64,000 nt of DNA. It comes from Planctomycetota bacterium (GTDB lineage Bacteria > Planctomycetota > UBA1135 > GCA-002686595). The DNA lies in contig SIAI01000005.1 of NCBI GenBank assembly GCA_009691855.1, forward strand, positions 1-64,000. Reading direction: 5' to 3'. A program made the position numbers and the translations under genes. The notes beneath the pieces are model-generated. The model was not told the DNA's origin. It made no database searches and saw only the letters and a list, made by a program, of their open reading frames with translations. This document shows, one piece after another, positions 50,677 to 59,397 of the stretch (within the stretch, counting starts at the first letter, position 1; each line of letters opens with the position of its first letter).

Positions 50677-52590
50677 ATGCGAGCGAGGGTCTGGATCGTG
50701 TGCGGTGTCGTGCTGCTAGCGCTTGCTGCTTGGTGGCGGCTCGATCGGACTCGACCGGGCGAGCGTGGTGAGCCCAGCTCGCAGCCGCAAACGAGTGCAC
50801 CGGAGGTGGAGCCCGAGCTCTGGCTGCAAGACGGAGGCGCGATGCAGGCTCGCTCGCCCGTCGCGACGGCTGCAAACCCCGAGCTGGCCTCGCCCAAGGT
50901 CGAGGCGTCTGCTCGGCCGGGGGCGACGATCTCTGGCATCGTCTTCGGTCCAGACCAGCTGCCGCGCCGCGGCGCGTACTTGAAGTTCGTCTGGAACGAT
51001 CGCGGGCGCATGCGCGATGCACACGGAACGACCGGGCGCGACGGGCGCTTCGAGCTCGCCATCGGCGATCCGCGCGTGCGCGGCGACCTGCTCGCGTACG
51101 TGTATCGACACGACGTGTCACCGAGCGCGCTGGTCGGAGTCGAGGCGGGGGCGCACGGGCTCGAACTCGAGCTCGGCCCGCCGAGCGACCTCGCGCTGGA
51201 GGTCCGCGACCAGAACGAACAGCCGGTCGTGTTGGGTCAGGCAACCTTCTACTGGCAGCTCGCAGGCTTCCAGGTGCAGGACTACCCGGGCGGCGTCGCG
51301 GGTGGAGACCACACTCGCTGGGTGCGCTCGCCCGTGCCCTTCTTCGTCGCGCTCAGTCCGTACGGATACGAGGCCGCGACCTTCGGCCCCTTCGATCCTG
51401 CGCAGGTAGGCGATGACCTGGTGTTGCCTGTGCACGCGTTCGCGCGCGTCGCCGGCATGGTCGTGCACGACGGCGTGCCGATCGCCGGGGCGTCGGTCGT
51501 GCTGGACGCGGAGGGCGACAAACGGAACGGCTACGGCTTCGGCGCTTCGAGTGATGCCGACGGCAAGTTCGAGCTGCGCTATCGCCAGGCCGGCCGCTAC
51601 GTGTTGCGCGCCTTCGTGGTGCCGCAGGGCGAAGGACGAATCGGAGGGCTGCAGCTGGACGGCGAGCAGGACGTGGAGAACTTGCGCATCGAACTCACCA
51701 CGCCGCCGGGCAGGATCGAAGGGCGCGTCCAGCTCCCGAACGGACACGTACCGGAGGAGATCTGGCTGTCAGCCAGCGGAGCTCCGGGAGAACGCACGCT
51801 GAGAAGCGATGGCTCCTTCAGCCTGCCCGATCTCCCCCCGGGGGCGTGTCGCATCACCGTCGCCCAGAGCGTCAGCTTCGGTTCGGGTCCGCACGACTCG
51901 AGCGAGCGCTGGGTTTCAATCGCCGACGGTCCGAGCGGCGGTCCGGAGTGGCTCGGATACGAGCACGTGTGGCATGTCGACGTGCTCCCCGGGCAGACAC
52001 AGCGCCTGGAGATCGATCTCACGCAGGCTCCCGCATGTCTCCTGGAAGGCTGGATCCGGCTGGACGGAATCGCGCCCGCACTGCGCCCGCCGCCCTTCGG
52101 CTACCACGGGGGTCGAGACCTGCGGGTATTCCTCGACCACGGCAACGAATCGGAGTTCGACTCCGCCGCGGAGATCGATTCCGCGGGCACCTTTCGCCTC
52201 GGTGTTTCCGAGGCGGGGGAGTTCCGCCTGCGGCTCGAGCTTCCGCTGAGTAGCTCCAAGGACGAGGAGTGGCTGGTCGTCGATCGCGTCGCGCTCCTAC
52301 GGGAGCATCAAGCCTGGAAGCTCGACGCGCCGACCGGCTCGCTGTTGCTGCTGCCGCGGGATGAGGAACAGCCGCTGTGGTTCGAGGGCCCGTCGCTGCG
52401 CTGGGAGGGCGCGGGCGACCTCCGCATCGAGGTGAACTATCCGGAGCTCGACGAAGCGCGCGGCTCGCGCTTGTATCGCCATGTACCCGCGGGCAAGGTG
52501 CGCTTCGAGGTCGGCAGAGGAGCCGACGCGCGCGAACTCGAATGCGAGATCCGCGCCGGCGAGACGACCGAGGTGCGCTGGCCTCAGTGA
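50677..52590 (+). CDS. Membrane-anchored carboxypeptidase-regulatory-like repeat protein
   Basis: A 637-residue protein with an N-terminal anchor (VWIVCGVVLLALAAWW), a polar linker and several Ig-like/CarboxypepD_reg-type domains (ISGIVFGPDQLPRRGAYLKF, VAGMVVHDGVPIAGASVVLDAEG, IEGRVQLPNGHVPEEIWL, LLEGWIRLDGIAPAL). Each begins with the typical G.V.D..G.P...A pattern. Same general design as 44020-45933 and the tandem trio. Inferred surface-exposed scaffold or adhesion protein. The last 7 bp overlap the convergent DUF4198 gene. SD-like GAGGAGAG occurs 11 nt upstream of the ATG. Confidence 0.75.
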   Translation: MRARVWIVCGVVLLALAAWWRLDRTRPGERGEPSSQPQTSAPEVEPELWLQDGGAMQARSPVATAANPELASPKVEASARPGATISGIVFGPDQLPRRGAYLKFVWNDRGRMRDAHGTTGRDGRFELAIGDPRVRGDLLAYVYRHDVSPSALVGVEAGAHGLELELGPPSDLALEVRDQNEQPVVLGQATFYWQLAGFQVQDYPGGVAGGDHTRWVRSPVPFFVALSPYGYEAATFGPFDPAQVGDDLVLPVHAFARVAGMVVHDGVPIAGASVVLDAEGDKRNGYGFGASSDADGKFELRYRQAGRYVLRAFVVPQGEGRIGGLQLDGEQDVENLRIELTTPPGRIEGRVQLPNGHVPEEIWLSASGAPGERTLRSDGSFSLPDLPPGACRITVAQSVSFGSGPHDSSERWVSIADGPSGGPEWLGYEHVWHVDVLPGQTQRLEIDLTQAPACLLEGWIRLDGIAPALRPPPFGYHGGRDLRVFLDHGNESEFDSAAEIDSAGTFRLGVSEAGEFRLRLELPLSSSKDEEWLVVDRVALLREHQAWKLDAPTGSLLLLPRDEEQPLWFEGPSLRWEGAGDLRIEVNYPELDEARGSRLYRHVPAGKVRFEVGRGADARELECEIRAGETTEVRWPQ

Positions 52591-53408
52591 GCGACGACCG
52601 GCGCGCTCGCGCCGAGCTCGAACGACAGCGAGGCCCACAGGCCTTCCCAGTCGCCCTCGAGCTTCTGTTCCGGGGTGGCGCGGCGCTGGTGCACGGTCGA
52701 GGCGACCCAGCCGCCGCCGAGTTCGGGCGTGAAGCGCGCGCGGCCCCGCTCGTCGGTGCGTGCGAGCAGGATCGTGAACGGGGCGGCGAGGCGCATGAGC
52801 TTGACCTGCTGGCCGGCGCGCGGCTTTCCGTCGAGCTCGAGGCGCAGCACGAGTTCTTGCTGGCGCTCCCAGGTGAACGGGTTGGTCTCGGCCACGAGCT
52901 CGATCGGCAGGCCGAGCGCGCGCTCGAAGCCGTCGGTGGCGACGTCGCCGATGCACAGCAGCGCCTTGTCGAAGCGCGCGTAGCTGTCGCGGCCGGGGAG
53001 CGCGTTCTCGCCGCGCTGCTCGCGCTCATGAAGGACCTCCTCGAGGCCCTCGTCCTTCAGGTACTGCGCGTACTTCTCGGGCGCGATCTCCACGAAGGCG
53101 TGGTCGGACTGGTAGGTGATCCAGTACAGGCCCGCGTCGGCGGGGCGGAAGATCCCGGCCGGCGACTTGCCGTCCACGCCGGGCACGGGCTTGGCGCCCT
53201 TCGGTCCGACGCTCTCGAAGCGCACGCTGCGGCGCGGGTCGCGGATCTGCAGCTCGTACTGGCTCGGATGGCCGACGCACAGGGTGAGGTCGAGGCGCTC
53301 GCCGGGCGCGCCGCGGAAGTGCGTGGGCGCGAGCCAGTGGTCGTGGGCGGAGAGCGGGAGCGCGCTCGCGAACAGCGCGAGCAGCACGGCGGCGGGGGAG
53401 ATCTTCAT
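52584..53408 (-). CDS. Periplasmic DUF4198-domain protein
   Basis: A 274-residue protein with a signal peptide (LLALFASALPLSAHDHW). The mature protein begins AHDHWLAPTHF and continues as a beta-rich DUF4198 fold (PADAGLYWITYQSDHAFVEI, LELDGKPRAGQQVKLMRLA, TDERGRARFTPELGGGW). The family often occurs near TonB-type metal uptake genes, and the HDHW N-terminus could bind metal, which is inference. Last gene of the DUF4331-lipoprotein-DUF4198 run (65 bp after the lipoprotein), so possibly under the same control. Confidence 0.85.
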   Translation of the reverse strand: MKISPAAVLLALFASALPLSAHDHWLAPTHFRGAPGERLDLTLCVGHPSQYELQIRDPRRSVRFESVGPKGAKPVPGVDGKSPAGIFRPADAGLYWITYQSDHAFVEIAPEKYAQYLKDEGLEEVLHEREQRGENALPGRDSYARFDKALLCIGDVATDGFERALGLPIELVAETNPFTWERQQELVLRLELDGKPRAGQQVKLMRLAAPFTILLARTDERGRARFTPELGGGWVASTVHQRRATPEQKLEGDWEGLWASLSFELGASAPVVAH

Positions 53409-53472
53409 GGGAGCTCTGAGAGGGGAGTCGTCTCCGCGGCCGAGCGTGCTCGACCGCGGAGACGGGGGGGGC

Positions 53473-53730
53473 TCAATCGACCACGGCGCCGGTGTCGGGC
53501 GGCAGGACGTCGTCGAAGGCCGTGTCGGCGGTCGGGAACACGAAGGTCTTGCCCTCGGTCTCGACCGGCGCGCCGGTCTCGGTCGTTTGGTCCTGGATCA
53601 GGTTCGTGACCAGCGGGTCGAAGCCGGTGTTGCCGCTGCTGTCGCCGTTGTTGCACGCGGCGAGGCAGAGCGGCGCCAGGAGCAGCGCGCCGCGCAGGAG
53701 TCGGGAAGCTCGCATGGAAGACTCCTTCAC
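53473..53730 (-). CDS. Small acidic lipoprotein
   Basis: An 85-residue protein with a lipoprotein signal ending LAAC, predicted to be lipidated at Cys25. The mature peptide is Asp/Thr-rich (NNGDSSGNTGFDPLVTNLIQ, TADTAFDDVLPPDTG). Its ATG overlaps the TGA of the DUF4331 gene by 4 bp, so it is made with it and may be its membrane-bound partner. No family recognised. An internal start (MRASRL) would give a more typical leader. Confidence 0.72.
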   Translation of the reverse strand: MKESSMRASRLLRGALLLAPLCLAACNNGDSSGNTGFDPLVTNLIQDQTTETGAPVETEGKTFVFPTADTAFDDVLPPDTGAVVD

Positions 53731-55199
53731 TTGGCGGCGGCCACGGGTTCGAGGTTGGGCGAGCCCGCCAGCGGCGTCCTGAGGTAGGGGAACGTGTCGT
53801 CGAAGAACGAGTCGTCGAGGAACGCGCCGTCGGTGTAGGGCAGCTGGCCGCTCGGCGCATCCGCCGGCGAGAGCAGCACGCCCATGGCCACGCGCAAGAC
53901 CGCGTCGACCACGTCGTCGCCCGGGCGCCGCCCGTTGGGGAAGCCCGCCAAGTCATTGGCCAGCACCCCCAGGCGATCCTGGGCGCCCTTGGCGCGCGGC
54001 AGGATGGTGGTGTTCAGACGCAGCATCTCGCCCGTGCCACCATCGACGTTCAGCCCGTCCACGCCGGTCAGGAAGGCTTGCACCAGGTCGGTGCGCGGGA
54101 AGAGCGTCGGCGCGGTGACGCCGAACAGCGCTTCCAGCAGCGCCGGCACGGTCGGGTTCGTGACGTAGGTCAGGAACTGCGTGTCGTCCTTGGGCTCGCT
54201 GGCGTTGAAGCGGTCCTTGTCGGGCAGACCGATGACGAGCTCGTTCACGAGCGGCGAGCCGAGGCGCGAGACCTGGCTCCAGGCGCCGCCCTCGACCGAG
54301 GCCGAGTCGTGGCCGGAAGGATGGGGATTCAGCACGCGCGCCTGGCGCAGGCTGGCCGAGGTCCAGCCACCGATCACGGAGCTATCCACGACCACGCCGG
54401 CGATCGGCAGCTCGAGGATCAGCGAGGTCACGTTGGCATCGCTGAGCACGTCCGCCTTCGCGTCGGGGGCGCCGACCGGGTCCAGGTTCACGAGGTCGAA
54501 CACCTCGCCCAGGTTGACCACGAACGGATCCTTGCGCTGGCCGACGAACACGCGCCCCTGGCCGACGCCGGGGATGTCGATGTCGTACACGAACTGACCC
54601 GCGTAGGCGGCGTAGTCGGCGATGGTCTTGTTGCCGGCGTTGTCGAGCGGCTTGGTGAAGCTCGTCGCGCCGTCGGCGTGGTTCGTCACCGGCAGCGCGG
54701 TGCCCGTGCGACGATCGCCGGAGACGACCGTGAGCGAGTAGCTCTCGCGCAGGTTCAGCTCGGCGTCCGTGGCCGAGCTCACCGGACCGACGGCGAGCAG
54801 CGGCACGGGCACGGTCTTGGTGTTGCCCTTGGGCCCGATCTCGAGCGTGGCCTGCTGGAACTGGTTCTGGAAGCGGAACTGGAAGGTCAGGTCCTCGAGC
54901 GCGTCGCCGTTCGTGTCCAGGTGGATCTCGTACAGCGCCTCGGGATCCATGAAGAAGTAGTTCGGGCCGCCATAGGGCGACTGCAGCGGCTGGTAGTTCG
55001 CGATCGCGGTGACGAAGCCCTGGCGGCCGGACTCGTAGCTGCGGAAGAGATAGAAGTCGGTCGCGTCCACCTTGGGGTGTTCGGTGACGAAGGGCGCCTC
55101 GCGGTGGCTCGAGACAGGCGGGAGCGCCGGGCCGCTGGGCAACAGCGCGAGCCCGAGGGCCGCGAGGCAGGAGAGCTGGAGGGTGAGTTGTGCGTTCAT
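53727..55199 (-). CDS. Secreted DUF4331-family protein
   Basis: A 490-residue protein with a signal peptide (SCLAALGLALLPSGPALPP) and the diagnostic DUF4331 start SSHREAPFVTEHPKVDATDFYLFRSY. Further family features are YFFMDPEALYEIHLDTNGDALEDLTFQFRFQ, RVFVGQRKDPFVVNLGEVFDLVN and LVNELVIGLPDKDRFN. The biochemical role of the family is unknown. First gene of its run; divergent from the ECF sigma factor gene over 160 bp, which makes it a likely target of that sigma factor. Confidence 0.9.
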   Translation of the reverse strand: MNAQLTLQLSCLAALGLALLPSGPALPPVSSHREAPFVTEHPKVDATDFYLFRSYESGRQGFVTAIANYQPLQSPYGGPNYFFMDPEALYEIHLDTNGDALEDLTFQFRFQNQFQQATLEIGPKGNTKTVPVPLLAVGPVSSATDAELNLRESYSLTVVSGDRRTGTALPVTNHADGATSFTKPLDNAGNKTIADYAAYAGQFVYDIDIPGVGQGRVFVGQRKDPFVVNLGEVFDLVNLDPVGAPDAKADVLSDANVTSLILELPIAGVVVDSSVIGGWTSASLRQARVLNPHPSGHDSASVEGGAWSQVSRLGSPLVNELVIGLPDKDRFNASEPKDDTQFLTYVTNPTVPALLEALFGVTAPTLFPRTDLVQAFLTGVDGLNVDGGTGEMLRLNTTILPRAKGAQDRLGVLANDLAGFPNGRRPGDDVVDAVLRVAMGVLLSPADAPSGQLPYTDGAFLDDSFFDDTFPYLRTPLAGSPNLEPVAAAK

Positions 55200-55293
55200 G
55201 GATGGATGCGGTGGGAAGCGGAGGAGAGTGCGTTCCGTGTGCGAGCTACGGCCCGCCGCCCGCAGCGGATTCGCCGGAGTGGACGATTCCCGC

Positions 55294-55326
55294 GCGGATT
55301 GTTTTTCTGCACTCCGCGCAATCCGC
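55294..55326. promoter_or_regulatory. Inverted repeat in the DUF4331/ECF sigma intergenic region
   Basis: GCGGATTG at 55294-55301 is repeated as its exact reverse complement CAATCCGC at 55319-55326, separated by a 17 nt spacer that starts with the only T-run nearby (TTTTT). A further GCGGATT copy lies upstream at about 55264-55270. The repeat sits between divergent genes, 34 bp upstream of the sigma-factor ATG. It could be an operator or a pair of promoter elements; no standard ECF -35/-10 assignment can be made with confidence. Confidence 0.4.
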
Positions 55327-55359
55327 TCGGCGCCTTCGTGTCATAGTCACAGCGCAGTC

Positions 55360-55950
55360 ATGCTCTCTCCGTCCACCCGGCTGGCCCCCTCGGAGGGCCA
55401 CCTGATCGGCCTCGTGCGGCGCGCCGCAGGCGGCAGCGAGGCGGCGCTCGAGGAGCTCTACCGCGCCTTCGAGGAGCCGGTCTACGGCCTCGCGCAGCGC
55501 ATCCTGCGCGACGAGAAGGCGGCCGAGGAGGCCACGGTGGAGCTTTTCCAGCGCCTGTGGACGCGCGCCGCGACCTTCGACCCCGAGCGCGGAAAAGTCC
55601 TGGCCTGGGTCCTGACCATGACGCGCAGCACGGCGCTCGAACACCTGCGCACGCGCCGGCGCGAGGAGGTGCGCCGCGTGCCGCTCGACGACGCCGTCGA
55701 GTTCGCGCTCGACGCGCCGGGTCCGCTGACGAGCGCCGCCAGCGGCGAGACCGCGGCCAAGGTCGATGCCGCCTTGCGCGCCTTGCCGCGCGAGCAGGAG
55801 CGCCTCTTGCGCGCCGCCTTCTTCGGCGGTCAGTCCTACAGCGAGGTGGCCGAGGTCTTCGGCCAGCCCCTCGGCACGGTCAAGACGCGCATCCGCGCCG
55901 GGCTCGCCGCCCTGCGTCACGCGCTGGCTCCGGAAGGAGAATTCGCATGA
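55360..55950 (+). CDS. ECF-type RNA polymerase sigma factor
   Basis: A 196-residue sigma-70-family protein of the extracytoplasmic-function class. Sigma region 2 spans about 20-95 (LYRAFEEPVYGLAQRILRD, EEATVELFQRLWTRAATFDPERGKVLAWVLTMTRSTALEHLR) and region 4 about 125-190 (ALPREQERLLRAAFFGGQSYSEVAEVFGQPLGTVKTRIRAGLAALR). The ATG at 55360 starts the conserved part; the track's upstream start is in the regulatory gap. The ChrR-like anti-sigma gene overlaps its stop by 4 bp. It probably autoregulates and drives the divergent DUF4331 operon. Confidence 0.93.
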   Translation: MLSPSTRLAPSEGHLIGLVRRAAGGSEAALEELYRAFEEPVYGLAQRILRDEKAAEEATVELFQRLWTRAATFDPERGKVLAWVLTMTRSTALEHLRTRRREEVRRVPLDDAVEFALDAPGPLTSAASGETAAKVDAALRALPREQERLLRAAFFGGQSYSEVAEVFGQPLGTVKTRIRAGLAALRHALAPEGEFA

Positions 55951-56603
55951 GCACCGCTCCGCGGCCGCTTGCGGGCCGAGAACGACTCGATCAGGACGCG
56001 CTCGAGCTGGCCGCGCTGTATGCGCTCTCGGCCCTCGGCGCGCCCGAGATGGAAGCGCTCGAGCGCGAGCACCGCGGCGACCTCGCCTTCTGGGCCGAGG
56101 TGCGCTCGCTGCGCGAGGCCGCCGCCGGCCTGGCCGAGACCGGCCCGCGCGCCAAGCCCAAGCGCGACCTGTGGCCCGCGATCCGCGCGCGCGTGAGCAC
56201 GCCCTCCAGCGCTCCACCGCCGAGCGCAAGCAGCGCGCAACCCTGGAAGCGCTGGCAGGCCGATCCCGCCGTCACCGCCTGCGTGGTCAACGGCGACGAC
56301 TCCGCCTTCGAGCCCACCGACATCCCCGGCATCCGTGTGCGGCGCCTGTTCGTGGACGAACCCGCCGATCGCGTGACGATGCTGGTGCGCATGGACGCCG
56401 GCGCGAGCTACCCCGCGCACCGCCACGGCGGCGTCGAGGAGTGCTTCGTGATCCAGGGCGACCTGAGCGTCGGCGACGCGACCCAACTGCACGCCGGTGA
56501 CTACCAACGCATGGACAAGGACTCCGACCACGCCGTGCAGTCCACGCGTGGCGGGTGCGTGCTGTTGATCACAAGTTCGCAGCACGACGAGCTGCTCGGG
56601 TAA
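55947..56603 (+). CDS. ChrR-like cupin anti-sigma factor
   Basis: A 218-residue protein. Residues 1-75 are a helical anti-sigma-type domain (DALELAALYALSALGAPEMEALEREH); residues 110-218 form a cupin with metal motif HRHGGVEECFVIQGDL and a late HAVQST His. This is the ChrR-like layout that in Rhodobacter binds zinc and releases the sigma factor on singlet-oxygen stress. The classical N-terminal zinc-binding (ZAS) His-Cys-Cys set is not evident, so sensing may rest on the cupin. Coupled to the ECF sigma gene by a 4 bp overlap. Confidence 0.85.
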   Translation: MSTAPRPLAGRERLDQDALELAALYALSALGAPEMEALEREHRGDLAFWAEVRSLREAAAGLAETGPRAKPKRDLWPAIRARVSTPSSAPPPSASSAQPWKRWQADPAVTACVVNGDDSAFEPTDIPGIRVRRLFVDEPADRVTMLVRMDAGASYPAHRHGGVEECFVIQGDLSVGDATQLHAGDYQRMDKDSDHAVQSTRGGCVLLITSSQHDELLG

Positions 56604-56711
56604 CTGCGGGCGCGAGCGCGCGGCTCGCTCCGGTTGCGCAGGGCCGACACTTGCACAGCGTCGAACCAGAGTGCTGGAGGGAAGCGCCTGGAGCGAGCAG
56701 GGCGGAGCGAT

Positions 56712-56816
56712 GCCTTCCAAAGAACAAGCCGTTCAGAAAGCCTCGTCCGACTCGTGCCGTTGACGAGCCGGTGCCTGTTCTTTCCTGACCAGGCCCGCCT
56801 GCGGCGGGTAAGCGCC
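56712..56816. repeat. Dispersed composite repeat, copy 2 (short form)
   Basis: Block B (56712-56735) and block A (56773-56816) of the repeat at 5867-6190, in inverted overall orientation, with only 37 bp between them. The AAAGAACA/TGTTCTTT inner edges can pair to form a hairpin. The preceding 108 bp after the anti-sigma stop show no gene. Its right end coincides with the point at which the following reading frame opens. Confidence 0.75.
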
Positions 56817-57504
56817 TCAGCTCCAGCCGCTCGTCCTGCGCTATTCGGTCCCTGTGCTGCAGGCCAGCGGGTACATCCTGGACATCGACAACCAGGAGGA
56901 GTTCACGATCCACGCCCGCGACGAGAACGAAGTAGACGTCGCCGCGCCGCTCGTGCTCACCCCGAGCAGCGGCTCGGGCGGCAACGGGGATGCTTCGTTC
57001 TGGGCCTTCGACGTCGGTCAGCCGATCCACTCCATCCGCATCGACTTCACCGGCGGCGGCTCATCCAAAGGCATCGCCTTCGACCAGTTTTCGCCCGCCT
57101 CGGCCTGTCCAGGGCAGGTCCTCCATCACGGCAACGGGATTCCCGGCTCGGGTGGGCGCGTGCCCGCGATCTCGATCTCCTGCCCCGCCGTCGGCAGCGC
57201 TGGGACGGTCGAGCTCTTCAACGGAGCCTCGGGCGTCCACGGTTACTTGCTGCTGAGCCTCACGGGCGCTGTCCAGCCCTATCGCTGCGCCAGCACCGTG
57301 CTCTCCAATCCGAGCGTGGTCCTCGCGCACCGACTCTCCGGTTCCGGCGGCGTTCCGGGACAAGGCCAGAAGTCGATCCCCTTCGGGCCCGTGCCCGCGA
57401 GCATGGCGGGGGTGAAGGTCCACCTCCAGGCCGGCTACTGCGATCCCGGCGCGCCGTGCGGAGAGCTGGCGACGACGGAGGTCCTCGAGGTCACGGTGCG
57501 CTGA
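56812..57504 (+). pseudogene. 5'-truncated gene for a secreted planctomycete-type protein
   Basis: A 230-codon open frame that begins directly after an in-frame TAA located in the dispersed repeat. It lacks any signal peptide: the first residues (QPLVLRYSVPVLQASGYILDI) look like the middle of a beta-rich domain, followed by FTIHARDENEVDVAAPLVLT and a C-terminal CPGQVLHHGNGIPGSGG and CPAVGSAGTVELF module typical of secreted planctomycete proteins with two Cys pairs. A GTG at 56854 could start a short version (216 residues), but an exported protein without leader is unlikely to work. Interpreted as the 3' remnant of a gene cut by the repeat. Confidence 0.6.
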
Positions 57505-57574
57505 GGCGCACGACGAGCTCCCGGCGAGTACGACCTCACCGGGAGCCTATCCCGGGGGGCACGAGCCGGCTCCG

Positions 57575-59329
57575 TCAAGCGCGCGCGTGCGGGCGGAAGT
57601 CGAGCAGCTCGACCTCCAGCGCCGTCTTGCCGCGGAAGGTGTTCCACTTGGGCGTGAACACGGCGTCGAGCGGTGCCCCGAGGACGAGCTCGTCCATCCG
57701 TGAGGCCGCGCCGAAGGCCAGCGCCTTCAGCACGTGGTTCCCCTTGCGCAGCTGCAGCAAGAGGTGCGTCTTCTCGCTGCCGATCGCGCGCGCCGGCTCG
57801 GCCAGGTACACCTCGCGCGCCAGGAACACGGGCGCCTCGTTGTGCGCGCCGAAGGGCGCCAGGCGGTCGAGCTCCTTCATCTGCCAGCTCGTCATGTGCT
57901 CGAAGGCGAGCTCGCAGTCGATCTCCAGCACGCTGTCGGGGTGCGCCGCGCCGGCCAGCATCTCTCGCGCGCGCGCGCAGATGGCGGCGCGCGCGGCGCC
58001 CACGTTCTCGGCACGGATCTCGAGGCCCGCGGCCTGCTCGTGGCCGCCGAAGCGCTCGAGGTGCGCGGCCGCGCCGGCGATCGCGTCGAGCACGTTGAAG
58101 TTCCCGACCGTGCGCGCGCTGCCGCGTCCGCTGGCGCCGTCGAGGCCGATCACCACCGCGGGCCTGGCGAACTCCTCGGTCAGGCGCGCGGCCACGATCC
58201 CGACCACGCCCTGGTGCCAGCCCTGGCCGGCCAGCACGAGCACGGGATGCTCGTCGGGATCGGCGAGCTCGCGCGCCGCGGCGCGTGCCTCGAGCAGCAC
58301 GCGTCCCTCGATCTCCTTGCGCTGCTGATTCAAGCCGTCGAGCTCGAGCGCGTAGCGCTTCGCGCTGACGGCGTCGGTCGCCAGCAGCAGCTCGACCGCG
58401 CGCTCGGCGCTGCCCAGACGCCCGCTGGCGTTCAGGCGCGGTCCGATCTGGAAGCCGACGTCCTCGGCCGTGAGCGTGCGCCCGGACAGACCCGCGATCT
58501 CGAGCAGCGCGGCGAGGCCCGGGTTCTTGGTGCTCTCCAGCGCCTTGAGTCCGAAGCGCGCGAAGACGCGGTTCTCGTCCACCAGCGGCACCACGTCGCA
58601 CACCGTGGCGATGGCCACGTAGGTCGTGGCCTCCTCGAGGAAGAGCTTGAGCTCGGCCGAGACCTTGCGCGTGCCGAAGAGGTGCTGGCACAAGCCCCAG
58701 GCGAGCTTGAAGGCGACCGCGCCGCCGCACAGCTCGCGCATCGGGTACAGCGAGCCGGGGAGCTTCGGGTTGACGATCGCGGTGGCGTCGGGCAGCGGCC
58801 CCTCCGGCGCTTCGTGGTGGTCGGTGACGATCGTGTCCACGCCGCGCTCCTTGAGCGCCGCGATCACTGCGTGGGCCGAGGTGCCGTTGTCCACGCTGAT
58901 CACGACCTTGGCGTTCTCGGCCGCGGCGCGCTCCAGTGAGTGCGCGCCGAAGGAGTAGCCGTGGACCAGGCGGTTGGGGATGTGCCACACCGCGCGCGCG
59001 TCGAGCAACCGGAACAGGCGCATCAACAGCGCCGTGCCGGTGACGCCGTCCACGTCGTAGTCGCCGTGCACCAGGATCGTCTCACGCCGCTCGAGCGCCA
59101 GCGCGATGCGCTCGGTCGCCGCGGCCATGCCGGGCAGCAGCAGCGGATCGTGCAGGCCCATCGGGCTGGCGCGCAGATGCGCCTCGGCGCGCGCCGGGTC
59201 GGTGTGGCCGCGCGCGACCAGCAGCGTCGCGATCAGGCGCGAGAAGCCGCGGCCCTCGAGCGCGCGCACGGCCTCGGCCGGCGGGGTCTTCAGGCGCCAG
59301 TTCGGCGCGAGTCGGGTTGCGAGGGCCAC
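57575..59329 (-). CDS. recJ: Single-stranded-DNA-specific exonuclease RecJ
   Basis: A 584-residue DHH-family nuclease of normal length. Motifs: HGDYDVDGVTGTALL (residues 89-103), VISVDNGTSAHAV, IVTDHHEAPEG (the DHH signature), NPKLPGSLYPMRELCGGAVAFKL, and the C-terminal DHHA1 region FGGHEQAAGLEI. RecJ degrades single-stranded DNA 5' to 3' in recombination and mismatch repair, with Mn or Mg. It is monocistronic; stop lies 70 bp from the convergent truncated gene. Confidence 0.95.
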   Translation of the reverse strand: MALATRLAPNWRLKTPPAEAVRALEGRGFSRLIATLLVARGHTDPARAEAHLRASPMGLHDPLLLPGMAAATERIALALERRETILVHGDYDVDGVTGTALLMRLFRLLDARAVWHIPNRLVHGYSFGAHSLERAAAENAKVVISVDNGTSAHAVIAALKERGVDTIVTDHHEAPEGPLPDATAIVNPKLPGSLYPMRELCGGAVAFKLAWGLCQHLFGTRKVSAELKLFLEEATTYVAIATVCDVVPLVDENRVFARFGLKALESTKNPGLAALLEIAGLSGRTLTAEDVGFQIGPRLNASGRLGSAERAVELLLATDAVSAKRYALELDGLNQQRKEIEGRVLLEARAAARELADPDEHPVLVLAGQGWHQGVVGIVAARLTEEFARPAVVIGLDGASGRGSARTVGNFNVLDAIAGAAAHLERFGGHEQAAGLEIRAENVGAARAAICARAREMLAGAAHPDSVLEIDCELAFEHMTSWQMKELDRLAPFGAHNEAPVFLAREVYLAEPARAIGSEKTHLLLQLRKGNHVLKALAFGAASRMDELVLGAPLDAVFTPKWNTFRGKTALEVELLDFRPHARA

Positions 59330-59397
59330 GGGTGCGCGCAGAGGATACGCGCGCGAGCTCCGTCGCGCATCGACCCGCTGGCTCGGCCCAGCTGGGC

